33,856 bases of DNA from NCBI RefSeq assembly GCF_000685155.1, contig NZ_JMIY01000003.1, forward strand, positions 329,061 to 362,916, read 5' to 3'. The notes under the pieces are model-generated. The model did not search any database. It was not told where the DNA came from and saw nothing but the letters and a program-made list of their open reading frames with translations. The stretch comes from Candidatus Methanoperedens nitratireducens (GTDB taxonomy: Archaea > Halobacteriota > Methanosarcinia > Methanosarcinales > Methanoperedenaceae). Position numbers and translations under genes: made by a program. Of the stretch, positions 25,968 through 33,855 are shown one piece after another (the first letter of the stretch is position 1; the number at the start of each line of letters is the position of its first letter).

Positions 25968-26015
25968 ATGGTCATAACCAAGAATTTGGAGGCATATAAA
26001 TGGCTGATTTATTGA
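25968..26015 (+). CDS. Overlapping 15-residue leader ORF in front of cooS
   Basis: ATG at 25968 with its own ribosome-binding site (AGGAG, 25957-25961) encodes MVITKNLEAYKWLIY and stops at 26013-26015, 16 bases inside cooS and in another frame. The cooS ribosome-binding site (GGAGG, 25988-25992) is inside this ORF. Ribosomes on the leader must pass over that site, so leader translation can couple to or interfere with cooS translation. Supported by position and two good ribosome-binding sites only; there is no evidence for a stable peptide. Confidence 0.45.
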   Translation: MVITKNLEAYKWLIY

Positions 26016-27937
26016 AGAAAATAGGATTTGGCAAAGATAAAGATAATGCAGTAGATAATGCTAAAGAGAGTATCTCGGCACATAAATCCACACAGGAGAT
26101 GTACGAGAGAACAAGTAAGATGAACATACCCACAATATTTGATCGCTATAATGCCCAGCAGCCACAGTGTACTTTTGGGGCACAGGGAATATGCTGTCAG
26201 TTGTGCAGCCACGGACCGTGCAGGATCACAACCAGGGCCCCAGCAGGCATATGCGGTGCGACCGCTGATGTCATAGCAGCCAGAAACTTCCTGAGACTCA
26301 CAGCAGGAGGTGCAGCGGCTTATACCCACCATCTGGAGCTGGTTGCAAAGACCCTGAAGGCAGCAGCACAGGGAAAGACATCATTTAAGATACAGGACCC
26401 TGGAAAGCTCAGGGCAGTTGCAGGAGCCCTTGGATTAGATACCACAAAGTCAACTGAGGAGCTGGCAGTTGCCCTGGCTGATGCAGTGCTTGCTGAAATC
26501 AAGAAGGGCGCAGATGAACCTCTGCTTCTTGTTGAGAAGTTCGCACCAAAGACCCGGCTTGAGATATGGAAGAAACTCGGTATCATACCTGGCGGAACAT
26601 ATGCAGAGGTGGGCGATGCGATGACAAAGACGCTTACATCAATAGATACAGACCCTGTGGATCTTTTGCTCACAACTCTCAGGGTAGGAATAGCCACAGG
26701 ATATATGGGACTTGTAGCTACAATCACGCTTCAAGATATTCTCCTTGGAACCCCGGCCCCGACCACTTCTTCAGCAGATCTCGGTATAATCGATAAGGAT
26801 ACAGTTAATATAGTAGCGCACGGGCACATCCCGCTCATGGCAACATCTGTCCTTAAGGCATCCCAGAGCCCTGATATGCAAAAACTCGCAAAAGAAGCAG
26901 GTGCCAGGGATATAAAGCTTCTGGGTTCCATGTGCACAGGCCAGGAACTCATGCAGCGCTCAGCTACCTCTGCAAAAGGATTTGCCGGACAGACAGGTAA
27001 CTGGATAAACCAGGAGTTCCTCATTGCCACAGGGGCCATAGATCTTGTTATGATGGATCTTAACTGCTCCACACCCGCCCTGAAGACAATGGCAGATAAC
27101 TTCCATACAAAGGTTATCTCGGTCGATAAACTCGTCAGGATGGCAGGTGTAACAGACCACCTGGACTTTACACCGGAGAAAGCGGATGAGCAGGCAAATC
27201 AAATAGTGAAAATGGCAATAGATGCCTACAGAAAGAGAAACAACGGCAAGGTCCATATACCCGGATATAAATCAGACGTCATGGCAGGCTTCTCTGTTGA
27301 GAGCTGCAAGGCTGCCCTGGGAGGAAGCTGGAATCCACTCATCGATGCCATAAAGGCAGGAAGTGTCAAGGGAATAGTGGCAGTTGTGGGCTGCACTACA
27401 GCAAAGACAAAACATGATACTGTCTCGGTCAGGCTGTCCCGTGAACTCATAAAGCGCAATATGCTGGTGATAAACGCAGGCTGTGTCAGTTCGGCTACGC
27501 AGATAGAAGGACTCATGAGACCGGAGGCAGCAGAACAGGCAGGCGAAGGCCTGAAGGCAGTTTGCAAGTCACTCGGGATACCGCCGTGCATCAACTACGG
27601 CTCATGTGTTGATATCGGTAGAATAGGCGTAGCTGTGACTGAGATCGCAGCAGCGCTGGGAGTCGACCCGAGCGCCCTGCCAGTTGCGGCATCAGCACCA
27701 GAGTACCTTGAGCAGAAGGCTGTAGCCGACGGGGCATTCGCGGTAGCTTTCGGATTGCTGCTGCATCTCTCACCCGTGCCACCGGTCACAGGTGCACCGC
27801 TTGTGGCAAAGGTACTCACAAACGATGTTGAGTCGCTCACCGGAGGAAAGGTGATTGTTGAACTCGATCCAGTCAAGGCAGCAGATGCGATCGAGGCACA
27901 TATCAATACCAAGAGAAAAGCACTCGGATTGCCGTAA
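26000..27937 (+). CDS. cooS: Ni-Fe-S carbon monoxide dehydrogenase catalytic subunit
   Basis: 645 residues, a CooS-type anaerobic CODH (CO + H2O to CO2 + 2e- + 2H+), a cytoplasmic homodimer. D-cluster C57 and C65, B-cluster C66, C69, C74 and C85 are visible near the N-terminus. All C-cluster ligands are present: H276 (AHGHIP), C312 (MCTGQE), C356 (LNCSTP), C465 (GCTTAK), C495 (GCVSS) and C536 (GSCVD). It is shorter than archaeal CdhA and lacks its extra ferredoxin domain. Neither a CooF ferredoxin, CooC, hydrogenase nor acetyl-CoA synthase gene is adjacent, so the electron partner is unknown. The start has a GGAGG site. A hairpin terminator follows. Confidence 0.96.
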   Translation: MADLLKKIGFGKDKDNAVDNAKESISAHKSTQEMYERTSKMNIPTIFDRYNAQQPQCTFGAQGICCQLCSHGPCRITTRAPAGICGATADVIAARNFLRLTAGGAAAYTHHLELVAKTLKAAAQGKTSFKIQDPGKLRAVAGALGLDTTKSTEELAVALADAVLAEIKKGADEPLLLVEKFAPKTRLEIWKKLGIIPGGTYAEVGDAMTKTLTSIDTDPVDLLLTTLRVGIATGYMGLVATITLQDILLGTPAPTTSSADLGIIDKDTVNIVAHGHIPLMATSVLKASQSPDMQKLAKEAGARDIKLLGSMCTGQELMQRSATSAKGFAGQTGNWINQEFLIATGAIDLVMMDLNCSTPALKTMADNFHTKVISVDKLVRMAGVTDHLDFTPEKADEQANQIVKMAIDAYRKRNNGKVHIPGYKSDVMAGFSVESCKAALGGSWNPLIDAIKAGSVKGIVAVVGCTTAKTKHDTVSVRLSRELIKRNMLVINAGCVSSATQIEGLMRPEAAEQAGEGLKAVCKSLGIPPCINYGSCVDIGRIGVAVTEIAAALGVDPSALPVAASAPEYLEQKAVADGAFAVAFGLLLHLSPVPPVTGAPLVAKVLTNDVESLTGGKVIVELDPVKAADAIEAHINTKRKALGLP

Positions 27938-27954
27938 ATTTCAAACGGCTTAAA

Positions 27955-27993
27955 AGATGCGCCATATCCCGGGTGCATCTCTTCCTTTTTTTT
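27955..27993 (+). terminator. Hairpin plus oligo-T terminator after cooS
   Basis: AGATGC (27955-27960) pairs with GCATCT (27975-27980), and a run of eight T follows at 27986-27993. It begins 18 bases after the cooS stop and has the form of an intrinsic terminator. Confidence 0.6.
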
Positions 27994-28035
27994 CGATTAT
28001 AGTACCTACATAAAATCGGCTGCTGGCAGCGTTAA

Positions 28036-28284
28036 TTATCGGCTCTGGCTTCTCTGGTGATCTGCCTGTTTCTTTTTCGGGGGGGCTTTCTCATCGGTGC
28101 TTTCTTCGTATGCTATTATCGTCTTGTGGTTTAAAAACGTGAAATGTAACGTCTTGTCTCTCTGTTTTTTTTGAATGAAGTGGGGTGTTCCGTATTGGGC
28201 TACCAGGGCCTCAAGCACCTTTTTCTCTACTATGATGGCATCTTTTTCCACATTCAGGGCATTGATTACCGGGTATTCTGGCAT
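28036..28284 (-). CDS. Small hypothetical protein with charged C-terminal tail
   Basis: 82 residues from the ATG at 28284, preceded by GGAAGGTG as ribosome-binding site; a GTG at 28293 adds three. The body (4-60) is one small alpha/beta unit (VINALNVEKDAIIVEKKVLEALVAQYGTP) and the last 25 residues are Lys/Gln/Arg-rich. The tail could bind nucleic acid. No family recognised. It is convergent with cooS and divergent from the AbrB-type gene. Confidence 0.6.
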   Translation of the reverse strand: MPEYPVINALNVEKDAIIVEKKVLEALVAQYGTPHFIQKKQRDKTLHFTFLNHKTIIAYEESTDEKAPPKKKQADHQRSQSR

Positions 28285-28391
28285 GTTTTTCACCTTCCTT
28301 TCTGTGAGTTACATTGATTCTTTTCTTTATTTGTATTTAAATTTATCTTTTATTTCTTTAAAATTCAATATGCCGTAATAATATTTAAGTT

Positions 28392-28405
28392 ATTGTAATT
28401 ACAAT
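28392..28405. promoter_or_regulatory. Palindromic operator candidate before the AbrB-type gene
   Basis: A perfect 14-base palindrome, ATTGTAATTACAAT, lies between a TATA-like AATATTTAAG (about 28379-28389) and the ATG at 28413. AbrB-type proteins are dimers that often repress their own promoter at such sites (known of the family). Confidence 0.5.
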
Positions 28406-28412
28406 TTATCCA

Positions 28413-28562
28413 ATGATGGGCGAAATAATAGATATCGCAAAAGTGAGTAAAATCAATCAGATTACAATACCAAAAGCTGTTCGGGAGATTTTAAAGTTAA
28501 ATCCAGATGATAGGCTTGTTTTTAAGAGAGAAGATAATAAAATCGTTATAGAAAAGGCTTGA
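28413..28562 (+). CDS. AbrB/MazE-type swapped-hairpin DNA-binding protein
   Basis: 49 residues: MMGEIIDIAKVSKINQITIPKAVREILKLNPDDRL then VFKREDNKIVIEKA. The pattern K-x-N-Q-I-T-I-P-K-x-V-R-x-x-L-x-L-x-P-D-D-x-(L/V)-x-F is the classic AbrB/SpoVT N-terminal fold, a dimeric DNA-binding domain found in antitoxins and archaeal regulators. It is too short for the usual ORF cut-off. A second ATG follows the first directly. There is no PIN or PemK toxin gene behind it; a possible membrane mini-protein follows. It may act alone on the palindrome in front of it. Confidence 0.8.
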   Translation: MMGEIIDIAKVSKINQITIPKAVREILKLNPDDRLVFKREDNKIVIEKA

Positions 28563-28588
28563 TGTGTGTGCTCAATATTTAGTTTGAG

Positions 28589-28705
28589 ATTGAATTTAAT
28601 TTTTCATTCGTTGGGTTCATCCTTGTGGCTATAATCGCTGTGTTGATTTTATTCTATATTTTACGAACAATAGTGGTGAGAACAAACCGTAAAGCTGCGG
28701 CATAA
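28589..28705 (+). CDS. Possible single-pass membrane mini-protein with non-AUG start
   Basis: After an in-frame TAG at 28580 the frame reads ATT-GAA (28589), then encodes EFNFSFVGFILVAIIAVLILF, a convincing membrane helix, and a basic tail YILRTIVVRTNRKAAA, ending in TAA at 28703. No ATG is available; ATT (28589) or GTG at 28625 would have to start it. It follows the AbrB-type gene by 26 bases. The hydrophobic-then-basic pattern recalls small toxins or regulators, but translation is unproven. Confidence 0.3.
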   Translation: MEFNFSFVGFILVAIIAVLILFYILRTIVVRTNRKAAA

Positions 28706-28821
28706 AAAATCAGTTTTTCTTAAAAATTCTATCTTTTATGGCGTTAGTTGATTCATCTAAGGAGTATTAATAGTTTTTCTCACTATTGAGACCATCCAAT
28801 AATTCCAACTTTTCAAAAAAG

Positions 28822-28871
28822 CTCTCTGTGCCTCGGTGTCTCTGTGGCTTCATAAAAAACTTGCCACAGAG
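28822..28871. repeat. CACAGAG-type repeat with 9-bp inverted repeat
   Basis: CTCTCTGTGCCTCGGTGTC and the following TCTGTGGC, with the complementary GCCACAGAG 14 bases later, forming a perfect 9-bp stem (28840-28848 with 28863-28871). The motif resembles the CACAGAG-type intergenic repeats seen scattered in several prokaryotic genomes. A related copy lies at 29051-29070 in the opposite orientation. Confidence 0.55.
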
Positions 28872-28915
28872 TCTGCTATGAACGCTGTTCATAAATGAAC
28901 ATGAAAAAGACGATT

Positions 28916-28989
28916 AACAACGAACTCAAAACGAACTTAAACGAACTCATAAGCCCGAGTTCGTATCGAGTTAGTACCAGTTCGTTGTT
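28916..28989. repeat. Nested inverted repeat of CGAACT units
   Basis: An outer perfect 11-bp arm AACAACGAACT (28916-28926) pairs with AGTTCGTTGTT (28979-28989), and an inner 8-bp arm ACGAACTC (28941-28948) pairs with GAGTTCGT (28957-28964). A further CGAACTT copy lies between. The whole can fold into a hairpin of about 74 bases with internal bulges. Confidence 0.6.
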
Positions 28990-29050
28990 TATATTAGCTG
29001 AACCACATCCAAGTCTAAGATGCGATATAGTTGAACTTTTTCATACAAGG

Positions 29051-29070
29051 CACAGAGAACACAGAGATTA
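29051..29070. repeat. CACAGAG-type repeat, second copy
   Basis: CACAGAGAACACAGAGATTA. In reverse complement it matches the style of the repeat at 28822-28848 (CTCTGTG twice), so the two flank the CGAACT hairpin as an imperfect inverted pair. Confidence 0.5.
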
Positions 29071-29147
29071 CAATCAGGATTTCTTAAATTGGATGGGCTC
29101 GGACAAACAATAATCATTTTATATGTTGTCTCATATCAGAGACATCC

Positions 29148-31040
29148 ATGGATCACGACTACAGGGCACTTGGATTAAAAGCAGGACTTGAGATTCACCA
29201 GCAACTTGATACTGAGCAAAAACTCTTCTGCGGCAGCCCTACCCTTCTTCGTGATATAAAGGAATCCAATTTTGAATTCATGAGGTATCTTCGACCGACA
29301 CAGAGCGAGATGGGTATGGTTGACAGGGCAGCGCTTGAGGAGGTAAAATTTACAAAAAAATTCATCTATAAAGCATATGATACCACCTGTCTGGTCGAGG
29401 CGGATGAAGAGCCGCCGCGGGAATTGAATCAGGAGGCTCTGGACTATGCGCTTATGATCGCACGCATGTTGAATATGAAGATCGTGGATGAGCTCTATAC
29501 CATGCGGAAGATAGTTATTGACGGCTCCAATACATCAGGCTTCCAGAGATCGGGTCTTCTTGCCACCCAGGGATATCTTGATTCATCCTCTTGTCGCGTG
29601 GGGATAGATGTGCTCTGCCTTGAGGAAGAGGCTGCCCAGAAAGTTGAAGAGCGCAAAGATTCAGTGGTTTATTCACTTGACCGCCTCGGTATCCCGCTTG
29701 TAGAGATCGGAACCGCGCCGGATATCATCTCACCTTCGCATGCAAGGGAGGTCGCAGAGAAGCTCGGGATGATACTGCGCTCAACAGGCAAGGTCAAGCG
29801 CGGTCTTGGAACCATAAGGCAGGATATCAACATCTCAATAGCACAGGGCGCAAGGGTGGAGATAAAAGGCGTGCAGGCGCTTGAACTAATAGAGATGATC
29901 GTGGAGCGGGAGGTAGCAAGGCAGATCGCGCTTCTGGAGATAAGAGATGAACTTAGAAAAAGAGGTGCATCAATCCAGGATAGAATTGTGGATGTCACAC
30001 AGGTATTTGTGAACACATCTTCAAATGTAATATTAAAAGCATTGAGAGAAGGCACTGTACTTGCGGTAAACCTGCCCGGGTTTACAGGACTTGTGGGCAA
30101 AGAGATTCAGCCCGATAGGCGCCTGGGGACGGAATTCTCAGATTACGCCAAAAAAGCAGGTGTTGGAGGTATATTCCATACAGATGAGCTTCCAGATTAC
30201 GGCATAACAGAGGATGAGGTGAGCGCGCTCAGAGGAGCACTGGGAGCACAGGACAAAGATTGCGTGGTCATGGTTGCTGATACAAAGGAAAGAGCAAGGG
30301 GCGCGCTTGAGGCTGTGATCGCCCGTGCAAAAGAAGCACTTGTGGGCATCCCTGAAGAGACAAGACGGGCGCTTCCAGATGGGAATTCAGCCTATATGAG
30401 GCCGCTTCCCGGTGCAGCACGCATGTACCCGGAGACAGATGTTCCTCCTGTGGAAATAACAGAGGAGCGGATCCGTGGTATAAAACTACCTGAACTTATT
30501 GATGAGCGCAGATCAAGATACATAAAGCAGTTTAATTTGAATGAGGAACTCGCAGGGATGATCGCGAGATCAGAGGATTTTATTCTGTTTGAGAGAATTA
30601 TGCAGCAGGTACCGAACGCAAATGCGACTATGGTTGTGCGTACCCTTGAGACGACTTTACCTGAACTTGAAAAAGAGGGGATACCTGTAGATAATATTAC
30701 TGAGGGGCACCTTGTGGATCTTTTCAGATTTCACTCCGAGGGAAAGATCCCGAATGAAGCAATCGGCAATATCCTGAGAACGATTACAAATAAGCCTGAA
30801 CTTACAGTCGATAGGGCAGCCCAATCTCTTGGGATCGGGGTTGAGACCGGGGAATTAGAGGCCGTTATCGATAGGATCATAGAATCTAAAATCGATTTTA
30901 TTAAAGAAAGAGGATTGAATTCCGTTGGTCCTCTGATGGGCGTGGTCATGAAGGAATTCAGGGGCAAGGTAAGCGGCCAGGAGATCAACAGGCTTCTAAA
31001 AGAAAAAATCTCCAGGAAACTGGGGATGATGAACAGTTGA
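29148..31040 (+). CDS. gatE: Glu-tRNA(Gln) amidotransferase subunit E
   Basis: 630 residues, the archaeal GatE subunit. With GatD (not in this window) it converts Glu-tRNA(Gln) to Gln-tRNA(Gln). The core is GatB-like ([63 protein letters not shown]), with the AspRS-like insertion near 290-400 that is specific to GatE ([15 protein letters not shown]) and the C-terminal YqeY-like tail. The insertion is why it is 160 residues longer than GatB. The ATG at 29148 has only a weak upstream signal. gatD is usually unlinked in this group, so its absence is not odd. Confidence 0.96.
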   Translation: MDHDYRALGLKAGLEIHQQLDTEQKLFCGSPTLLRDIKESNFEFMRYLRPTQSEMGMVDRAALEEVKFTKKFIYKAYDTTCLVEADEEPPRELNQEALDYALMIARMLNMKIVDELYTMRKIVIDGSNTSGFQRSGLLATQGYLDSSSCRVGIDVLCLEEEAAQKVEERKDSVVYSLDRLGIPLVEIGTAPDIISPSHAREVAEKLGMILRSTGKVKRGLGTIRQDINISIAQGARVEIKGVQALELIEMIVEREVARQIALLEIRDELRKRGASIQDRIVDVTQVFVNTSSNVILKALREGTVLAVNLPGFTGLVGKEIQPDRRLGTEFSDYAKKAGVGGIFHTDELPDYGITEDEVSALRGALGAQDKDCVVMVADTKERARGALEAVIARAKEALVGIPEETRRALPDGNSAYMRPLPGAARMYPETDVPPVEITEERIRGIKLPELIDERRSRYIKQFNLNEELAGMIARSEDFILFERIMQQVPNANATMVVRTLETTLPELEKEGIPVDNITEGHLVDLFRFHSEGKIPNEAIGNILRTITNKPELTVDRAAQSLGIGVETGELEAVIDRIIESKIDFIKERGLNSVGPLMGVVMKEFRGKVSGQEINRLLKEKISRKLGMMNS

Positions 31041-31100
31041 ATTTTACATCGCTTATAATGTATCCATAAGATTATTAGAGAGATGAGAAATATGAAGAAC

Positions 31101-31130
31101 CGCAGATGAACGCAAATGAACGCAGATTAA
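31101..31130. repeat. Three 10-base tandem units CGCAGATGAA
   Basis: CGCAGATGAA, CGCAAATGAA and CGCAGATTAA follow each other directly, preceded by AAC, in the gap between gatE and the next gene. Repeats of this type (AACCGCAGATGAACGC) recur between genes in various prokaryotic genomes; their role is unclear. Confidence 0.6.
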
Positions 31131-31148
31131 ACCTGTTGGGGAAACATT

Positions 31149-32501
31149 ATGCGAAGCCTTATTAAAACAAATCTGATAATTTTAATACTATTATCTTCTC
31201 TCTCATATACCGCTTTTGGCGTCCCGGAAATAACACTAAATGATACCCAGAGACCCGGCGGAGCTATTCTTTTTATTGTTGATGGACTGGGTTCTTCATA
31301 TTATTATCCTGAATTCACACCTTATGCGCTTGATGGCAGCGAGCTTTTAAAAGCAAGAACCCAGAACCTGAGCTTTGGAACCAGGATAATAAATATCAGA
31401 ACTACAAAGCCCGTAACAGGCATCGCACACTCCATCCTTGTCACAGGCTACTCAGAGGCGAACGAAGAAGTGGTTGGCTATCCTGATGCGACTATTTTTG
31501 ATATCACAAGGCAGCACGGATTTATCAACCTGGCCGTGATGCAAAGAGGCGATTTCTTTAACATGCGTGAGGAGCAGGATATAATACTGTTTGCACAGAA
31601 CAATTCAATTGATAAACCTCTGATATCGATCCAGAGTAAAAATCCACCTGCCGGAGTTTATGAATTGATGTACGACTGGAAGATGAAGCTTCCCGCATAT
31701 CTGGATAACCGGTCAGGTGTAGATAAATATTCTGCTTATAACAGATGGGGTATTGATACTGCCAATGCAGTTGCGACACTTATGATCGAGAACTATCCGT
31801 CCCAGAAATTCCTCCTGACGGTGAATATAGGTGCAATCGACAGCGGAGGTCATAATCTCGGAGATAGTAGATACATCAGGCTGATTGAGGAACTTGACAG
31901 GGACATATCCTCTCTATATAAAACTGCATCAGAGAACAATATTGCCCTGTTTTTCACAGCCGACCACGGTATGTCCTTTGCCAGCAGGAATGCACAAAGA
32001 GGCGGACACTCATCAGATAAATACTCCTCAAGTATGGAGAGCCTGAGAATACCCCTTGTCATTATATCCCCGAATACCATACCGGATATAATAAGCGGGG
32101 AATACAGACAGGAGGATATAGCTCCGACACTGCTTAGCGTTCTTGACCTTCCCAATCACCTCCAGTACGTAAACGGTAATTCCATCGATATAAAGAACTA
32201 TGCAAGCATCTTTATAACAGCCGATTCAGAATATAAGATCTCGTTATGGAGCGGGGATCGAAGGGTATCAGAAGGCACAGGCTCGGAGATTATCATTGCA
32301 GGGCTTCCTTTGAACACGAGCTATACGCTCAGGGCAGCAGGCGATGCCGGAACATACGAGGAATATCTGTTCCTTGATTCTGATAAGCAGTTTGATTTTA
32401 AATCCCGGGAAGGACTGAATTACAGGGAGATCACCGCGGTCATCCTGATATTGATTGTAAATATTACCGGGCTGATGATCATAAGGAGAATAAGGGACTA
32501 A
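31149..32501 (+). CDS. Membrane-anchored alkaline-phosphatase-superfamily hydrolase
   Basis: 450 residues. N-terminal signal (5-24) and a C-terminal membrane helix (about 426-446) with a basic tail leave the catalytic part outside. It has the metal-binding pattern of the alkaline phosphatase/phosphodiesterase/sulfatase superfamily: FIVDGLG (D45), a Thr/Ser nucleophile region TKPVTGIAHSILVTG (T90 or S95), IDSGGHNLG, TADHGMSF and RGGHSSD. Several members hydrolyse phosphodiesters or transfer phospho-head groups. A C-terminal beta domain (about 345-420) is like carbohydrate-facing modules. Substrate unknown. GGGG-type ribosome-binding site 6 bases before the ATG. Confidence 0.82.
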   Translation: MRSLIKTNLIILILLSSLSYTAFGVPEITLNDTQRPGGAILFIVDGLGSSYYYPEFTPYALDGSELLKARTQNLSFGTRIINIRTTKPVTGIAHSILVTGYSEANEEVVGYPDATIFDITRQHGFINLAVMQRGDFFNMREEQDIILFAQNNSIDKPLISIQSKNPPAGVYELMYDWKMKLPAYLDNRSGVDKYSAYNRWGIDTANAVATLMIENYPSQKFLLTVNIGAIDSGGHNLGDSRYIRLIEELDRDISSLYKTASENNIALFFTADHGMSFASRNAQRGGHSSDKYSSSMESLRIPLVIISPNTIPDIISGEYRQEDIAPTLLSVLDLPNHLQYVNGNSIDIKNYASIFITADSEYKISLWSGDRRVSEGTGSEIIIAGLPLNTSYTLRAAGDAGTYEEYLFLDSDKQFDFKSREGLNYREITAVILILIVNITGLMIIRRIRD

Positions 32502-32584
32502 TAGATGCCTCCATTTAATCTGAGGCTAATGTTCTTTCCCCTTGAATTTACTGTAAATAGAAATTTATTAATACTTGTGTAACA

Positions 32585-32607
32585 ATACTCTCTTTTAACA
32601 AGAGTAT
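32585..32607. promoter_or_regulatory. Inverted repeat over the AbiEi start, operator candidate
   Basis: ATACTCT (32585-32591), 9 bases, then AGAGTAT (32601-32607), the last bases being the ATG of the AbiEi-like gene. A TATA-like AAATTTATTAAT lies at about 32559-32570, so the repeat spans the expected transcription start and the mRNA is probably leaderless. AbiEi proteins repress their own promoter at inverted repeats (known of the family). Confidence 0.55.
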
Positions 32608-33421
32608 GATTACACGAAACATAAAATTAGGAACAAATGAACTCAAGCTGCTATTTACTTTAGAAGAGGAGAATAAATCAGTCTTCTCAATAAACGATGC
32701 AAAGCGAATTCTCAGTACCTCGACCCCCTCTGTCTGGAATGTTATATACCGCTTAAAGAAGAAGGGAAGGATTGAAGAGATAGAAAAAGGAAAATACCTG
32801 CTGATACCAGCACGAGCAGGATACGAGGGATCATGGTCAGAAGTCCCATACCTACTCGTTCCTCATATCATAGATGTCTATTACATCGGCTTCTGGTCAG
32901 CCCTTAACTACTGGGGCATGACAGAACAGGTTCCCCGTGTGGTCTTTGTTGCGGCAACACAGAGGAAAAGAGATCTGGATTATGGAGCTACGCGGTTCGA
33001 ATTTGTCACATTGAAGAAAAAGAGGTTTTTCGGATATGTTGAAGAAAAGACCGCCAGGGGTACATTCAATATATCTTCGAGAGAGAAAACCATCATTGAC
33101 TGCATGTTATATCCAAAATACTGCGGCGGGATGGATGAAGCCATCAAAGGGATATGGAACGCCAGAGATGAACTGGATTTTGTAAAGCTGCTTGAATACT
33201 CAAAAAGACTGGGAGTGAGTGTGGTTACGAGGAGGGTTTGTTATGCGCTGGAATTGCTCGGGTTAGCAGAAGAAATATGTTCTGAGATAGCTTTGAGCAG
33301 GTTGAAAGGATATATGTGGCTTGATCCTCTCGGACCAAAGAGAGCTCTGGAATACTCTAAAAAATACAAACTCATTATAAACCGAACAAGGGATGAGCTG
33401 ATGGGCTGGATGAGGTATTAA
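32606..33421 (+). CDS. AbiEi-type antitoxin / transcriptional repressor
   Basis: 271 residues. N-terminal winged helix (about 12-70: NDAKRILSTSTPSVWNVIYRLKKKGRIEEIEKGKYLLIP), followed by the AbiEi core with YIGFWSALNYWGMTEQVPRVVFVAATQRKRD and REKTIIDCMLYPKYCGGMDEA, and a C-terminal helical region. This is the antitoxin of type IV toxin-antitoxin AbiE systems: it blocks the toxin's effect and represses the operon. The partner gene starts 2 bases after its stop. An operator-like inverted repeat covers its start codon. Confidence 0.9.
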   Translation: MITRNIKLGTNELKLLFTLEEENKSVFSINDAKRILSTSTPSVWNVIYRLKKKGRIEEIEKGKYLLIPARAGYEGSWSEVPYLLVPHIIDVYYIGFWSALNYWGMTEQVPRVVFVAATQRKRDLDYGATRFEFVTLKKKRFFGYVEEKTARGTFNISSREKTIIDCMLYPKYCGGMDEAIKGIWNARDELDFVKLLEYSKRLGVSVVTRRVCYALELLGLAEEICSEIALSRLKGYMWLDPLGPKRALEYSKKYKLIINRTRDELMGWMRY

Positions 33422-33423
33422 AA

Positions 33424-33855
33424 ATGGATGAAAATGAATTAAGAAGACGAGCCAGGAAAACAGGGTTCGATGTGGCGACCCTAGAAAAGGATTACGCACT
33501 GACATGGCTTCTCAGCGGCATTTACTGGGAGAACTCACAGCTCAGGGATATCCTCATCTTTAAAGGAGGGACGGCGATAAGGAAAGTTTACTTCCCTGAA
33601 TGGCGTCTTTCCGAGGATCTGGACTTCACGGTCATGCAGAAGATCGCCCCTCAGAGTTTGAAACAGGGTTTTGAGCAGGTTTTTATATCAATCAACAAGA
33701 GGAGCAGTATAGTTTATTCTTTCCGTGCTTTTAATGCAGGAGAGTATGCTATATTTGCTGATGTTCAGTTCCTGGGTCCGATAGGATTCAAGAATAAGAG
33801 CCTATCCGAAAAGTCCAGAAGCTCTGAACGTTATCCATGCACATGCGAAGTGTAA
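33424..33855 (+). pseudogene. AbiEii-type nucleotidyltransferase toxin, broken or cut off at the window edge
   Basis: The first 127 residues match the AbiEii/AbiGii toxin family: LEKDYALTWLL, and the nucleotidyltransferase core FKGGTAIRKVYFPEWRLSEDLDF with G48-G-T50 and the acidic pair D65-x-D67, then VQFLGPIGFKNK. Family members run to about 250-300 residues. Here the frame leaves the family pattern after residue about 127 and stops at 33855, one base before the window ends. One other forward frame stays open from about 33802 to the end. So there is either a frameshift, a junction, or an assembly-end error. AbiEii uses NTPs (GTP in the studied case) to inactivate a cell target. Confidence 0.8.

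Larger units (their letters stand above)
28563..29147. other. Repeat-rich intergenic region before gatE
   Basis: A 585-base stretch without a convincing standard gene. It holds a possible small membrane ORF (28589-28705), CACAGAG-type repeats, a 9-bp inverted repeat, an 11-bp outer and 8-bp inner nested inverted repeat built from CGAACT units, and the gatE promoter. An open frame from 28895 runs straight through these repeats and is not a credible protein. Confidence 0.6.

Noticed and set aside
26000-27937. Assignment as CdhA of the acetyl-CoA decarbonylase/synthase complex
   Set aside because: At 645 residues with no extra ferredoxin-like insert and no cdhB/C/D/E neighbours it fits CooS instead.
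28895-29113. 72-codon ORF on the plus strand before gatE
   Set aside because: It runs through the CGAACT inverted repeats and the CACAGAG repeat, its residue pattern (HTRHREHRD) is what that repeat gives in translation, and it has no ribosome-binding site.
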